From: CAZWZG01 sp964638245
GTDB taxonomy: Bacteria > Pseudomonadota > Alphaproteobacteria > Rhodobacterales > Rhodobacteraceae
Reading direction: 5' to 3'
Assembly (NCBI GenBank): GCA_964638245.1
Contig: CAZWZG010000038.1
Coordinates: forward strand, 1-21,986
Length of the DNA stretch: 21,986 nucleotides
Part shown: positions 14,163 to 21,150 of the stretch, piece by piece
Layout: every line of letters starts with the position of its first letter
Numbering within the stretch: position 1 is the first letter of the stretch
The notes under the pieces: model-generated
Seen by the model: only the letters and a program-made list of their open reading frames with translations
The model's database searches: none
Told to the model about the DNA's origin: nothing
Translations under genes and position numbers: made by a program

Positions 14163-14815
14163 CAAAGGCTCTCCAGCAGTTTGGGCAATCCCGCGAGACC
14201 GTCTAGCACGTGTTCGGGTTCGGCGGGCATCCGGTCCATTGCCAGCCCGCCGCGATTTATCCAGATCGCGCGATACCCGAAGGCCGCTGAGCCCGCGATG
14301 TCCCAACCATTGGACGAAATGAAATAGGTGTCTTCGGGGTCGATGCCCAAACGGTCCGGGGCCATCGCGTAAACCGGTTCGGCTGGCTTGAAGAGCCCAA
14401 CACTATCCGCTGACAAAACGGCCTCGAACCGGTCCGCGATCCCGGCTTTGTTCAGAATATCCCCCAACATGGACGCCGTTCCATTCGACAGGATCGCCAG
14501 CCGGTCGCCTTTCAGCGCATCAAGACAGGGCTGGCTATCGTCGAAAAGGGGCAGGGCGCGGTAGGCCGCCATCGCTGTGGCTCTAAGGCTTTCGTTGTCC
14601 AGTCCGTACTGATCCATCGCGTGGTCCAGAGCATCGCCCGTGACCGTTTCAAAATCCGCATACAGGCCCTGAATGGTGCGCAGCCACGTGTATTGCAGCT
14701 GTTTCAGGCGCCAGAGGTCCGAAACCGGTCCGGCCAGATCGCCGAAGCCCGCCATCCGCGTCGGCGCGGTGACGTCGAAAAGTGTGCCGTAAGCATCGAA
14801 AATGATCGTTCGCAT
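14162..14815 (-). CDS. L-2-haloacid dehalogenase (HAD type II)
   Basis: A 217-residue HAD hydrolase matching haloacid dehalogenase type II, which converts (S)-2-haloacids to (R)-2-hydroxy acids through an aspartyl ester. Residues aligned by eye with Pseudomonas L-DEX are all present: D7 (nucleophile) and T11 in FDAYGTLFDV, R36 in LWRLKQLQYTWLR, S110 in LSNGT, K143 and Y149 in FKPAEPVY, and S168, N169, D172 in SSNGWD. The SSNxWD block separates it from phosphatase-type HADs. It starts 39 bp behind fabI with a weak ribosome-binding site (AAAGG) and is the first of four overlapping genes. Real substrates could be halogenated acids of marine origin; a phosphatase role is less likely. Confidence 0.92.
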   Translation of the reverse strand: MRTIIFDAYGTLFDVTAPTRMAGFGDLAGPVSDLWRLKQLQYTWLRTIQGLYADFETVTGDALDHAMDQYGLDNESLRATAMAAYRALPLFDDSQPCLDALKGDRLAILSNGTASMLGDILNKAGIADRFEAVLSADSVGLFKPAEPVYAMAPDRLGIDPEDTYFISSNGWDIAGSAAFGYRAIWINRGGLAMDRMPAEPEHVLDGLAGLPKLLESL

Positions 14816-14826
14816 GGGGCCAACCT

Positions 14827-14843
14827 TTGCGCCCCGCGCGCAA
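14827..14843. repeat. inverted repeat TTGCGC-N5-GCGCAA between fabI and the dehalogenase gene
   Basis: A perfect six-base inverted repeat with a five-base loop in the 39-bp gap after fabI. It could form a small hairpin in the transcript but has no T-run, so a full terminator is unlikely. It may weaken read-through or shift translation of the dehalogenase gene, whose start lies 11 bases further on. Confidence 0.35.
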
Positions 14844-14854
14844 CTGTCAACGCA

Positions 14855-15643
14855 TCAAAGGTTCTCGGGCTGTCCCATGCCAAGAACATGGTAGCCGCCA
14901 TCGACGTTGATGATCTCACCCGTCGTACATGCACCCTGATCCGAACAGAGATAGACGGCCGTTCCGCCGACGGCTTCGAGCGTGGCATTGGCGCGCAGGG
15001 GCGCGTTGGCTTCGGCCGTTTTGAAAGTCTTGCGTGCCCCGCCGATGGCTGCGCCTGCCAGCGTCTTCATCGGGCCTGGTGAGATCGCATTCACGCGGAT
15101 GCCTTCGGGGCCAAGATCGTTGGCCAGGTAACGAACACTGGATTCAAGCGCTGCTTTGGCAACGCCCATGACGTTGTAGAACGGCGTGACGCGGTTGGAG
15201 CCCATGTAGGTCAGTGTCACGATCGAGCCGCCGTCTGTCATCAGGGGCCGTGCCCGCGCCGAGACATCGATCAGCGAGTAGCACGAGATCGAAAGCGAGG
15301 TTTTGAAGTTCTCGCGGCTGGTGTTGATGAACCGGCCTGTCAGCTCGTTCTTGTCCGAAAACGCAACGGCGTGGATCAGGAAGTCGAGCCCGCCCCATTT
15401 GTTTGCGAGCGTGTCGAAAGCAGCATCAAGGCTGGCGTCGTCCTGCACGTCGACATCAACCAGCACGTCTGATCCGACGCTTTCGGCCAATGGGGCCACG
15501 CGCTTTCCGAACGCTTCGCCCTGATAACTGAACGCCAAATCCGCACCTTCGGCGTGCAAAGCGGACGCGATGCCCCAAGCGATCGAGCGCTCGTTGGCGA
15601 CGCCCATTACCAGCCCGCGTTTGCCTTTCATCAGATCTGCCAT
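14855..15643 (-). CDS. fabI: enoyl-[acyl-carrier-protein] reductase (NADH)
   Basis: A 262-residue short-chain dehydrogenase/reductase of the FabI type, which reduces trans-2-enoyl-ACP in the last step of each fatty-acid elongation cycle. The nucleotide-binding segment GVANERSIAWGIA is at 14-26. Catalytic Y146, Y156 and K163 fall at the same positions as in E. coli FabI (TYMGSN, YNVMGVAK). The ATG at 15643 has GGAGG eight bases upstream, inside the end of fabB; a frame back to 15694 is rejected for that reason. The gap to fabB is four bases, so the pair is surely co-transcribed. FabI is the usual target of triclosan; no resistance change was assessed. Confidence 0.96.
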   Translation of the reverse strand: MADLMKGKRGLVMGVANERSIAWGIASALHAEGADLAFSYQGEAFGKRVAPLAESVGSDVLVDVDVQDDASLDAAFDTLANKWGGLDFLIHAVAFSDKNELTGRFINTSRENFKTSLSISCYSLIDVSARARPLMTDGGSIVTLTYMGSNRVTPFYNVMGVAKAALESSVRYLANDLGPEGIRVNAISPGPMKTLAGAAIGGARKTFKTAEANAPLRANATLEAVGGTAVYLCSDQGACTTGEIINVDGGYHVLGMGQPENL

Positions 15644-15647
15644 TGGA

Positions 15648-16877
15648 TCAGCCTCCGACTTTGGACAAAAGCATCGACCCGTTGGTTCCCCCAAATCCGA
15701 ACGAATTCGTCATCACGGTGTCGAGGCCCGCGTTTTCCTTCAATTCGGTCGCGATTTCCGACGGATCCAACGCGGGGTCGAGGTTTTCGACGTTGATCGA
15801 AGGCGCGATGAAGTCGTTGTCGAGCATCAGAAGCGAGTAAATCGCTTCCTGTGCGCCGGTCGCGCCCTGGCTATGTCCGGTCATCGATTTGGTCGAGCTG
15901 ATCGGAGGCGTCGATCCCTGTCCGAACACGCGGCGCACGGCCTCAACTTCGCCCACATCGCCAACAGGTGTCGATGTGCCATGGGCGTTGATGTAGCCGA
16001 CCTTTCGGCCTTCGGGCAGCGTCTTGATCGCTTGCCGCATCGCACGTTCACCGCCTTCGCCCGAGGGGGCGACCATGTCGGCGCCATCGGACGTGGCCCC
16101 AAACCCGGTGACTTCGGCATAGATCTTGGCACCGCGCGCCTGCGCCCGCTCAAGCGGTTCCAGCACCACCATGCCGCCGCCGCCAGCAATTACAAACCCA
16201 TCGCGGTCGGCGTCGAAGGCGCGGCTGGCGCGTGTTGGCGTGTCGTTGAACTTCGAGCTCATCGCGCCCATCGCGTCAAACAGGCACGACAGTGTCCAAT
16301 CCAGCTCCTCGCCACCGCCCGCGAACATGATCTCCTGTGTGCCAAGCGCGACCTGTTGAGCGGCCATGCCGATACAATGGAGGGACGTCGAGCACGCCGA
16401 GGTGATCGAGAAATTCATACCTTTGATCTGATAAGCCGTGCACAGGTTGGCCGAGACCGTCGAGCACATCGTTTTGGGTACCGCGAAGGGGCCAATCCGC
16501 TTGGTTGCGCCGGTCTTCAGTACGGTTTGATGCGCTGCCAGCATCGCGCTGGTCGAAGGTCCGCCCGAGCCTGCGATCAGGCCTGTGTCTGGATGGCTGA
16601 CCTCTTCAGGCGTCAATCCCGCGTCTTTGATGGCCTGACCCATAGCCAGATAAGCATAAGCCGCGCCGGGGCCCATGAAGCGGTAGGTGCGTTTGTCGAT
16701 ATGCTCGGCCGGGTCAATTTTGAGCGTGCCTGCGATCTGACTGCGAAAACCGTGCTCGGCCATTTCGGCCGAGGCTTCGATGCCCGACGCACCCGCCTTT
16801 AGCGACGCAAGAACCTCATCAGCCGAATTGCCGATGGGTGAGATGATTCCGAGGCCAGTGACCGCAACACGACGCAT
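15648..16877 (-). CDS. fabB: 3-oxoacyl-[acyl-carrier-protein] synthase I
   Basis: A 409-residue condensing enzyme that joins malonyl-ACP to acyl-ACP and, with FabA, makes the unsaturated chains. The Cys-His-His centre is C162 (SACSTS), H299 (NAHGTST) and H335 (MTGHS), with K330 in STKSMTGHS. It is called FabB rather than FabF because it lies directly behind fabA and has the FabB-type spacing at the active site. GGGAGA precedes the ATG at 16877. The gap to fabA is 18 bases. Confidence 0.95.
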   Translation of the reverse strand: MRRVAVTGLGIISPIGNSADEVLASLKAGASGIEASAEMAEHGFRSQIAGTLKIDPAEHIDKRTYRFMGPGAAYAYLAMGQAIKDAGLTPEEVSHPDTGLIAGSGGPSTSAMLAAHQTVLKTGATKRIGPFAVPKTMCSTVSANLCTAYQIKGMNFSITSACSTSLHCIGMAAQQVALGTQEIMFAGGGEELDWTLSCLFDAMGAMSSKFNDTPTRASRAFDADRDGFVIAGGGGMVVLEPLERAQARGAKIYAEVTGFGATSDGADMVAPSGEGGERAMRQAIKTLPEGRKVGYINAHGTSTPVGDVGEVEAVRRVFGQGSTPPISSTKSMTGHSQGATGAQEAIYSLLMLDNDFIAPSINVENLDPALDPSEIATELKENAGLDTVMTNSFGFGGTNGSMLLSKVGG

Positions 16878-16895
16878 AAGGCTGTCTCCCGTGGA

Positions 16896-17405
16896 TCAGC
16901 TCTCAGAAAGAGCGACCTTCATGTCTTTTACCAGATAGATGGTCTCGCCATCCGCTTCTACCCGTCCATCGGCCACACCCATGGTCAGTCGCCGTGTCTG
17001 CACCGCCTTGGTGAAGTCGACGTAGTAGGTGAGCATTTTGCGATCAGGCCGGACCATGCCTGTGAGTTTAACTTCGCCCACGCCGAGTGCGTAGCCACGA
17101 CCCTGCCAGCCGCGCCAGCCAAGGTTGAACCCCGTCAACTGCCAGAGGCCATCCAACCCAAGGCAGCCCGGCATGATCGGATTGCCTTGAAAGTGGCAGT
17201 CGAAAAACCAGAGGTCAGGCGTGATGTCGAATTCGGCCATGACATGGCCTTTGCCATGCTCGCCCCCGTCGCCCGAAATATCGGTGATCCGGTCCATCAT
17301 CAGCATTGGTGGCAAGGGCAATTGCGCGTTGCCCGGACCAAACAATTCGCCACGCGCACAGGCCAGAAGCCCTTCCTTGTCAAAGCTGTTTGGATAGTCC
17401 GCCAT
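16896..17405 (-). CDS. fabA: 3-hydroxydecanoyl-[acyl-carrier-protein] dehydratase/isomerase
   Basis: A 169-residue hot-dog-fold enzyme that dehydrates 3-hydroxydecanoyl-ACP and isomerises the product to the cis-3 form, the branch point to unsaturated fatty acids. Catalytic H71 and D85 lie in CHFQGNPIMPGCLGLDG (70-86). E. coli FabA has 171 residues, so the length agrees. The ATG at 17405 has a GGGGGAG block upstream; a frame that continues to 17687 would cross the irr start and lacks similarity. It heads the fabA-fabB-fabI operon and is divergent from irr across 159 bp. No clear promoter for fabA was found by eye. Confidence 0.96.
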   Translation of the reverse strand: MADYPNSFDKEGLLACARGELFGPGNAQLPLPPMLMMDRITDISGDGGEHGKGHVMAEFDITPDLWFFDCHFQGNPIMPGCLGLDGLWQLTGFNLGWRGWQGRGYALGVGEVKLTGMVRPDRKMLTYYVDFTKAVQTRRLTMGVADGRVEADGETIYLVKDMKVALSES

Positions 17406-17515
17406 GCGCCAATGCTCCCCCGATCGCGCTGTCAGTCGCGCAGTTGGGCCACCACTAGCGCACAGCCGGGCCGGGGCGCAAGGGCGCGGCGTGGTCGCGC
17501 AGGGGCCGAAAATGT

Positions 17516-17557
17516 TTGAATATTGGGCGTTTCCCCCGATATATAGGCAATCGAGGA
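17516..17557 (+). promoter_or_regulatory. candidate irr promoter and ribosome-binding site
   Basis: TTGAAT (17516-17521) and ATATAT (17539-17544) are 17 bp apart in the AT-rich half of the 159-bp irr-fabA gap. GAGGA (17553-17557) lies seven bases before the irr ATG. If the -10 call is right, the untranslated leader would be short. No convincing iron-control element was seen. Confidence 0.45.
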
Positions 17558-17564
17558 TAGGACC

Positions 17565-17987
17565 ATGACCATCGAATCTACAGCTATCGATCGCGGAACC
17601 AGCTGGCTTGCCAAAGGCGGGCTGCGTCCGACGAAACAGCGCGTGACGCTGGCAGCGCTTCTTGTGGGGGATGGGTTGAACCGTCATGTGACGGCCGAAA
17701 GCCTCTATGCCGCAAGCAGCGAGAGCGGTGAAAAGGTGTCGTTGGCCACGGTCTACAACACGCTTCGTGCGTTTTGTGATGCCGGTATCATGCAGGAAAT
17801 CACCGTTGACGGCTCAAAAAGCTATTTCGACACCCGCATGGACGACCACCCGCATTTCTATTGGGAAGACGAAGCTGCTCTGACGGACGCCCCGGCAGAT
17901 CAGTTGAAAATCGCGAAGCTTCCCGAGGCGCCTGCAGGCGCTGAGATTTCGAAAGTGGACGTTGTTATCCGGCTGCGTCGCCGCTGA
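17565..17987 (+). CDS. irr: iron response regulator Irr (Fur family)
   Basis: A 140-residue Fur-family DNA-binding protein. The winged helix spans about 18-85, with GLRPTKQR (19-26) and VSLATVYNTLRAF (58-70, recognition helix). The dimerisation part holds H95-P-H97 (DDHPHFYWEDE) where alphaproteobacterial Irr proteins carry a histidine cluster that binds haem. The other metal-site cysteines of classic Fur are missing, which supports Irr over Fur, Mur or Zur. Irr senses haem status and controls iron and haem genes. Its position divergent from fabA is a recurrent arrangement in Rhodobacterales. The ATG has GAGGA upstream. Confidence 0.92.
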   Translation: MTIESTAIDRGTSWLAKGGLRPTKQRVTLAALLVGDGLNRHVTAESLYAASSESGEKVSLATVYNTLRAFCDAGIMQEITVDGSKSYFDTRMDDHPHFYWEDEAALTDAPADQLKIAKLPEAPAGAEISKVDVVIRLRRR

Positions 17988-18006
17988 CCTTGCCCTGATC
18001 CGATAC

Positions 18007-18666
18007 CTATTGCACGCGACCGAAGGTGCGCTGCAGCGCCAGCATGCCCAGAGCGACCGAGGGTCCGACTCCAAACGCAAACAGAACCGTCCCGATCCCG
18101 ACGGTCCCGCCAAGCAGCCATCCGATTACGACAACACTGATTTCAATCGCTGTTCTGACGTGGGCGATCGGCCAACCCGTGACGCCTTGCAACCCGGTCA
18201 TCAAGCCGTCGCGTGGCCCGGGTCCGAGGTTGGCGATCAGATAGATCGCGCCGCCAAGACCCGTGACGAGCACGCCAAGCGCGGCCATTGCAATGTTTAC
18301 CGCCAGCGCCTCGAAGCGCGGAAGAAATGGTAGAACGTATTCAAGCACCAGCGCGATGATGATCGCGTTCAGGATCGTCCCGATCCCGGGCACCTGCTTG
18401 AGGGGCACCCAAAGGGTCAACACCCCGATACTGATGACGAACGTCGCAAACCCGACGCTCCAGCCGGTGACGTGCGTGATGCCTTGGGCAAACACGGTCC
18501 ATGGACTGACACCAACACCGGCTGCGATAAGCAGCGCCTCGCCCAACCCAAAGATGAACAGGCCGAGCACAAGGAACACGAACGACCGCAAAGGCGGTCG
18601 CAGGGTTAACGCAACGGGGGATGTCCATGAAAGCACCGGTACCGATTTGACCGAGAACAGTTTCAC
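18007..18666 (-). CDS. YczE/YitT-like integral membrane protein
   Basis: A 219-residue membrane protein with about five or six hydrophobic helices: roughly 28-52, 68-87, 95-113, 120-148, 168-185 and 188-212. GVGVSPWTVFAQGI and the repeated NLGPGPRDGLMTGLQ, each with a conserved G-x-S/G-P, are typical of the YczE/YyaS family. The function of the family is not well known; transport or a small-molecule exporter role has been proposed. It lies 15 bp behind the glycosyltransferase-like gene and ends 19 bp from the end of irr, in convergent orientation, with no clear terminator between them. Confidence 0.82.
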   Translation of the reverse strand: MKLFSVKSVPVLSWTSPVALTLRPPLRSFVFLVLGLFIFGLGEALLIAAGVGVSPWTVFAQGITHVTGWSVGFATFVISIGVLTLWVPLKQVPGIGTILNAIIIALVLEYVLPFLPRFEALAVNIAMAALGVLVTGLGGAIYLIANLGPGPRDGLMTGLQGVTGWPIAHVRTAIEISVVVIGWLLGGTVGIGTVLFAFGVGPSVALGMLALQRTFGRVQ

Positions 18667-18681
18667 GTCAGGTTCGCGGCC

Positions 18682-19548
18682 CTAAAACCACTGCCCCGGC
18701 TCCATCAGCCCCAAATCAAGCAACTGCTGGGAGTGCCATTCGAACTCGGTCGAGTTGTGCCAGCGAAATGAGTTGATATCGAACCGGCTGCCCGGATTGG
18801 TCCGCAGGGCCTTGGCGGTGCGAAAAGACGCGATCGCCGCTGTCAGGTTGTGGTGCCACGGGCAGGCGTATGTGTTCATCTCTTCATCATTGAGCGTGTG
18901 ATCGGCGTGCAGCTTCAGGCCCGGTTTGGCCCGGAAGAGGGATATCCGGTCGATCTTGCGCCGCGCTTCGGGCACATGCTCTTCAAATCGCCAGCGCAGC
19001 CCCCCAAAGAAATCGAGCTGCCGTTCCTTGGGCGTGTGGTCCTCTTCATGATTGCGCGCCAGCGCATAGTAGCCGGTGCGATCCAGATGGGCGTCTTCAA
19101 GGCTGACGGCGTTAGGGGCATCGTCCAAATCGCCCGCGTAGACGTCGACCACATAGGTCAGCATCGCATCGCGCCGCTCGCCCTGATGGAATTCCAGCAT
19201 TTCCGACACGCGGCGCGTCTCGGCAAAGGGGTAAAACAGGTACTCGGCGTTATAGCAGTAATAGAGCCATGTGCCATCGGGCACCGCGGCGATCAAAGCG
19301 TCGACCGCACGCTCAGTCGCCGCTTCCGAGCGCGTAGGGTAGGCAAAACATGCAGCCTTGCGGTGCAGTTTGGCCGGGATGTCCACGCCTTCGGGGTATA
19401 GAACGATAACCGATTTAAACCCGCAGAACAGGTGGTGGCGGATCGTTGTATCAATCTCGACATCATCTTCTGCAATCACCAGCGCCACGGGTCCTATCAG
19501 ACCCGCGCCTTCGGTCTTGAGAAAGCTTTCGTAGTCGCTCGATGCCAT
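18682..19548 (-). CDS. glycosyltransferase family 2-like protein
   Basis: A 288-residue soluble protein that I place with the Glyco_tranf_2_4-type proteins found beside miaB in Rhodobacterales; the resemblance is general. The first part, GPVALVIAEDDVEIDTTIRHHL (19-40), fits a nucleotide-sugar fold start. The segment WLYYCYNAEYLFYPF, where relatives usually have D-x-D/E, has N-A-E-Y, so metal binding is doubtful. The C-terminus is rich in histidine and tryptophan (CPWHHNL, SFRWHNSTEFEWHS). There is no signal peptide. It starts 113 bp from miaB, divergently, and precedes the YczE-like gene by 15 bp. Its acceptor is unknown; a non-catalytic relative is possible. Confidence 0.6.
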   Translation of the reverse strand: MASSDYESFLKTEGAGLIGPVALVIAEDDVEIDTTIRHHLFCGFKSVIVLYPEGVDIPAKLHRKAACFAYPTRSEAATERAVDALIAAVPDGTWLYYCYNAEYLFYPFAETRRVSEMLEFHQGERRDAMLTYVVDVYAGDLDDAPNAVSLEDAHLDRTGYYALARNHEEDHTPKERQLDFFGGLRWRFEEHVPEARRKIDRISLFRAKPGLKLHADHTLNDEEMNTYACPWHHNLTAAIASFRTAKALRTNPGSRFDINSFRWHNSTEFEWHSQQLLDLGLMEPGQWF

Positions 19549-19593
19549 GGCGTGTCTTCTGTCGCCCTTTTGGTAAACGTCCCATGAACCCGT

Positions 19594-19607
19594 CGCTTGC
19601 GCAAGCG
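19594..19607. repeat. perfect 14-bp palindrome CGCTTGCGCAAGCG
   Basis: A perfect palindrome in the 113-bp divergent gap between the glycosyltransferase-like gene and miaB. It could be an operator for a dimeric regulator or a hairpin. Its inner ten bases GCTTGCGCAA also occur at 911-920, in the gap before matB. Confidence 0.45.
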
Positions 19608-19661
19608 TTGCGAGGCGCGCTCAGGCGGTGTAATGGACCCGCTGATCCAGGAGTCCCGCCA

Positions 19662-20975
19662 ATGGCCGAGCCCAAGAAACTCTACATCAAGACCTACGGC
19701 TGTCAGATGAATGTCTATGACAGCGAGCGCATGGCCGAGGCGCTGAAGGGCTATGAGCAGACGGCGACGCCTGACGATGCGGATATGATCCTGCTCAACA
19801 CCTGCCACATCCGCGAAAAGGCGGCGGAAAAGGTGTACTCCGAACTGGGCCGGTTCAAACCGCTCAAAGATGCCAACCCAGACCTCAAGATCGGCGTCGC
19901 CGGTTGTGTGGCGCAGGCCGAAGGGCCCGAGATCATTGAGCGTCAGCCGATGGTCGATCTGGTGGTTGGTCCTCAAAGCTACCACCGCCTTCCGGCAATG
20001 GAACAGGCGCTGGGCAAGGGTCAACGCGTGGTCGACACCGAGTTCCCTGAAGAGGACAAGTTCGAGCACCTTGCCGCCCGTCCCAAGGCCAAACGCGCGC
20101 CAAGTGCGTTTCTGACTGTGCAGGAAGGCTGCGACAAGTTCTGCGCGTTTTGCGTGGTCCCTTACACGCGCGGGGCAGAGGTGTCGCGGCCCGCGGCGCA
20201 GGTTCTGACAGAGGCGCGCGATCTGGTCGAGCGTGGCGTGCGCGAAGTGACGCTTCTGGGTCAGAACGTGAACGCCTATCACGGCCACGATGGTGGTCTC
20301 GCCGGACTGATCCATGCTTTGGCCGACATCGACGGGCTGGAACGCATCCGCTACACGACATCCCATCCAAACGACATGGACGACGCCCTGATCGCGGCCC
20401 ATGGCGAGGTCGAAAAGCTGATGCCGTACCTGCACCTGCCGGTGCAATCTGGGTCCGACAAGATCCTCAAGGCGATGAACCGCAGCCATAGCCGCGACAC
20501 GTACTTTGCCATCATCGAAAAACTGCGCGCGGCGCGCCCCGACCTGCTTCTTTCCGGCGATTTCATCGTCGGCTTCCCCGGAGAAACCGAGGAAGACTTC
20601 GAAAATACCTTGGATCTGGTGCGTACGGTTGGCTACGGCCAAAGCTATTCGTTCAAGTACTCTCCCCGCCCCGGCACACCCGCCGCAGAGCGCGCGCAAG
20701 TTGACGCGGACGTTGCCTCGGACCGTTTGCAGCGGCTTCAAGCCCTTCTCGTCGAACAGCAGCGCGCGCACCAGGCCGCAATGGTCGGCAAAGAGGTCGA
20801 GGTCCTTTTCGAAAAGCCGGGACGTGAAGCAGGTCAGATGGGCGGCAAGTCCGACCATTTGCACGCGGTACATGTCACCAGTGATCGCGTCACGACCGGG
20901 GATATCGCCCGTGTGCGCATTCTCTCAGACGCGCCGAATTCCCTGAAGGGCGAAGTGATCAGCGCTCCCCGGTAG
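19662..20975 (+). CDS. miaB: tRNA-2-methylthio-N6-dimethylallyladenosine synthase
   Basis: A 437-residue radical-SAM methylthiotransferase that adds the 2-methylthio group to i6A37 of tRNAs reading UNN codons. The N-terminal UPF0004 domain holds C14 (TYGCQMNVYDSE), C48 (NTCHIRE) and C82 (AGCVAQ), ligands of the auxiliary cluster. The radical-SAM motif is C157-x3-C161-x2-C164 (EGCDKFCAFC). A C-terminal TRAM domain ends the protein. MiaB rather than MtaB or RimO is supported by QMNVYDSERM and by the phoH neighbour. The ATG at 19662 has AGGAG eight bases upstream; a frame open from 19542 is rejected. Confidence 0.96.
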   Translation: MAEPKKLYIKTYGCQMNVYDSERMAEALKGYEQTATPDDADMILLNTCHIREKAAEKVYSELGRFKPLKDANPDLKIGVAGCVAQAEGPEIIERQPMVDLVVGPQSYHRLPAMEQALGKGQRVVDTEFPEEDKFEHLAARPKAKRAPSAFLTVQEGCDKFCAFCVVPYTRGAEVSRPAAQVLTEARDLVERGVREVTLLGQNVNAYHGHDGGLAGLIHALADIDGLERIRYTTSHPNDMDDALIAAHGEVEKLMPYLHLPVQSGSDKILKAMNRSHSRDTYFAIIEKLRAARPDLLLSGDFIVGFPGETEEDFENTLDLVRTVGYGQSYSFKYSPRPGTPAAERAQVDADVASDRLQRLQALLVEQQRAHQAAMVGKEVEVLFEKPGREAGQMGGKSDHLHAVHVTSDRVTTGDIARVRILSDAPNSLKGEVISAPR

Positions 20976-20984
20976 GCTTCATCT

Positions 20985-21032
20985 GGCCGAAAATATCCCG
21001 GGGGGCTCCGAAGGAGCGGGGGCAGCGCCCCC
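20985..21032. repeat. tandem-hairpin intergenic repeat, Rhodobacterales type, possible weak terminator
   Basis: Behind the miaB stop, GGCCGAAAATATCCCGGGGGG leads into two adjacent perfect hairpins: GCTCC-GAA-GGAGC (21005-21017) and GGGGGC-AGC-GCCCCC (21018-21032). The leading GGGGGC (21001-21006) could also pair with the final GCCCCC, so two folds exclude each other. I recall similar blocks after many genes in roseobacters. No T-run follows, so it is not a classic intrinsic terminator; a processing or repetitive extragenic role is possible. Only one copy was seen in the window. Confidence 0.6.
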
Positions 21033-21150
21033 TCGACCCATCCATGTTTCGTTACATTTGCATGACAATCTCATAGATGTGCTTGCGCGTCGCCGCCGGA
21101 CTTGGCAGCATCGCTTTAAGACAAGCGAACACCTCGAACCGGAGCGGTAT

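Noticed and set aside
15570..16802. Plus-strand open frame of 410 codons
   Set aside because: Antisense to fabB, which is unmistakable; the frame has shadow-type composition.
17187..17519. Plus-strand frame running from fabA toward irr
   Set aside because: Antisense to fabA and ends in the promoter gap; no resemblance to a protein family.
19497..20873. Minus-strand open frame of 458 codons
   Set aside because: Antisense to miaB, whose radical-SAM cysteines are all present; no domain in the opposite frame.
21054..21086. Small leader peptide of ten codons before phoH
   Set aside because: No ribosome-binding site and no regulatory residues; a chance frame is more likely.
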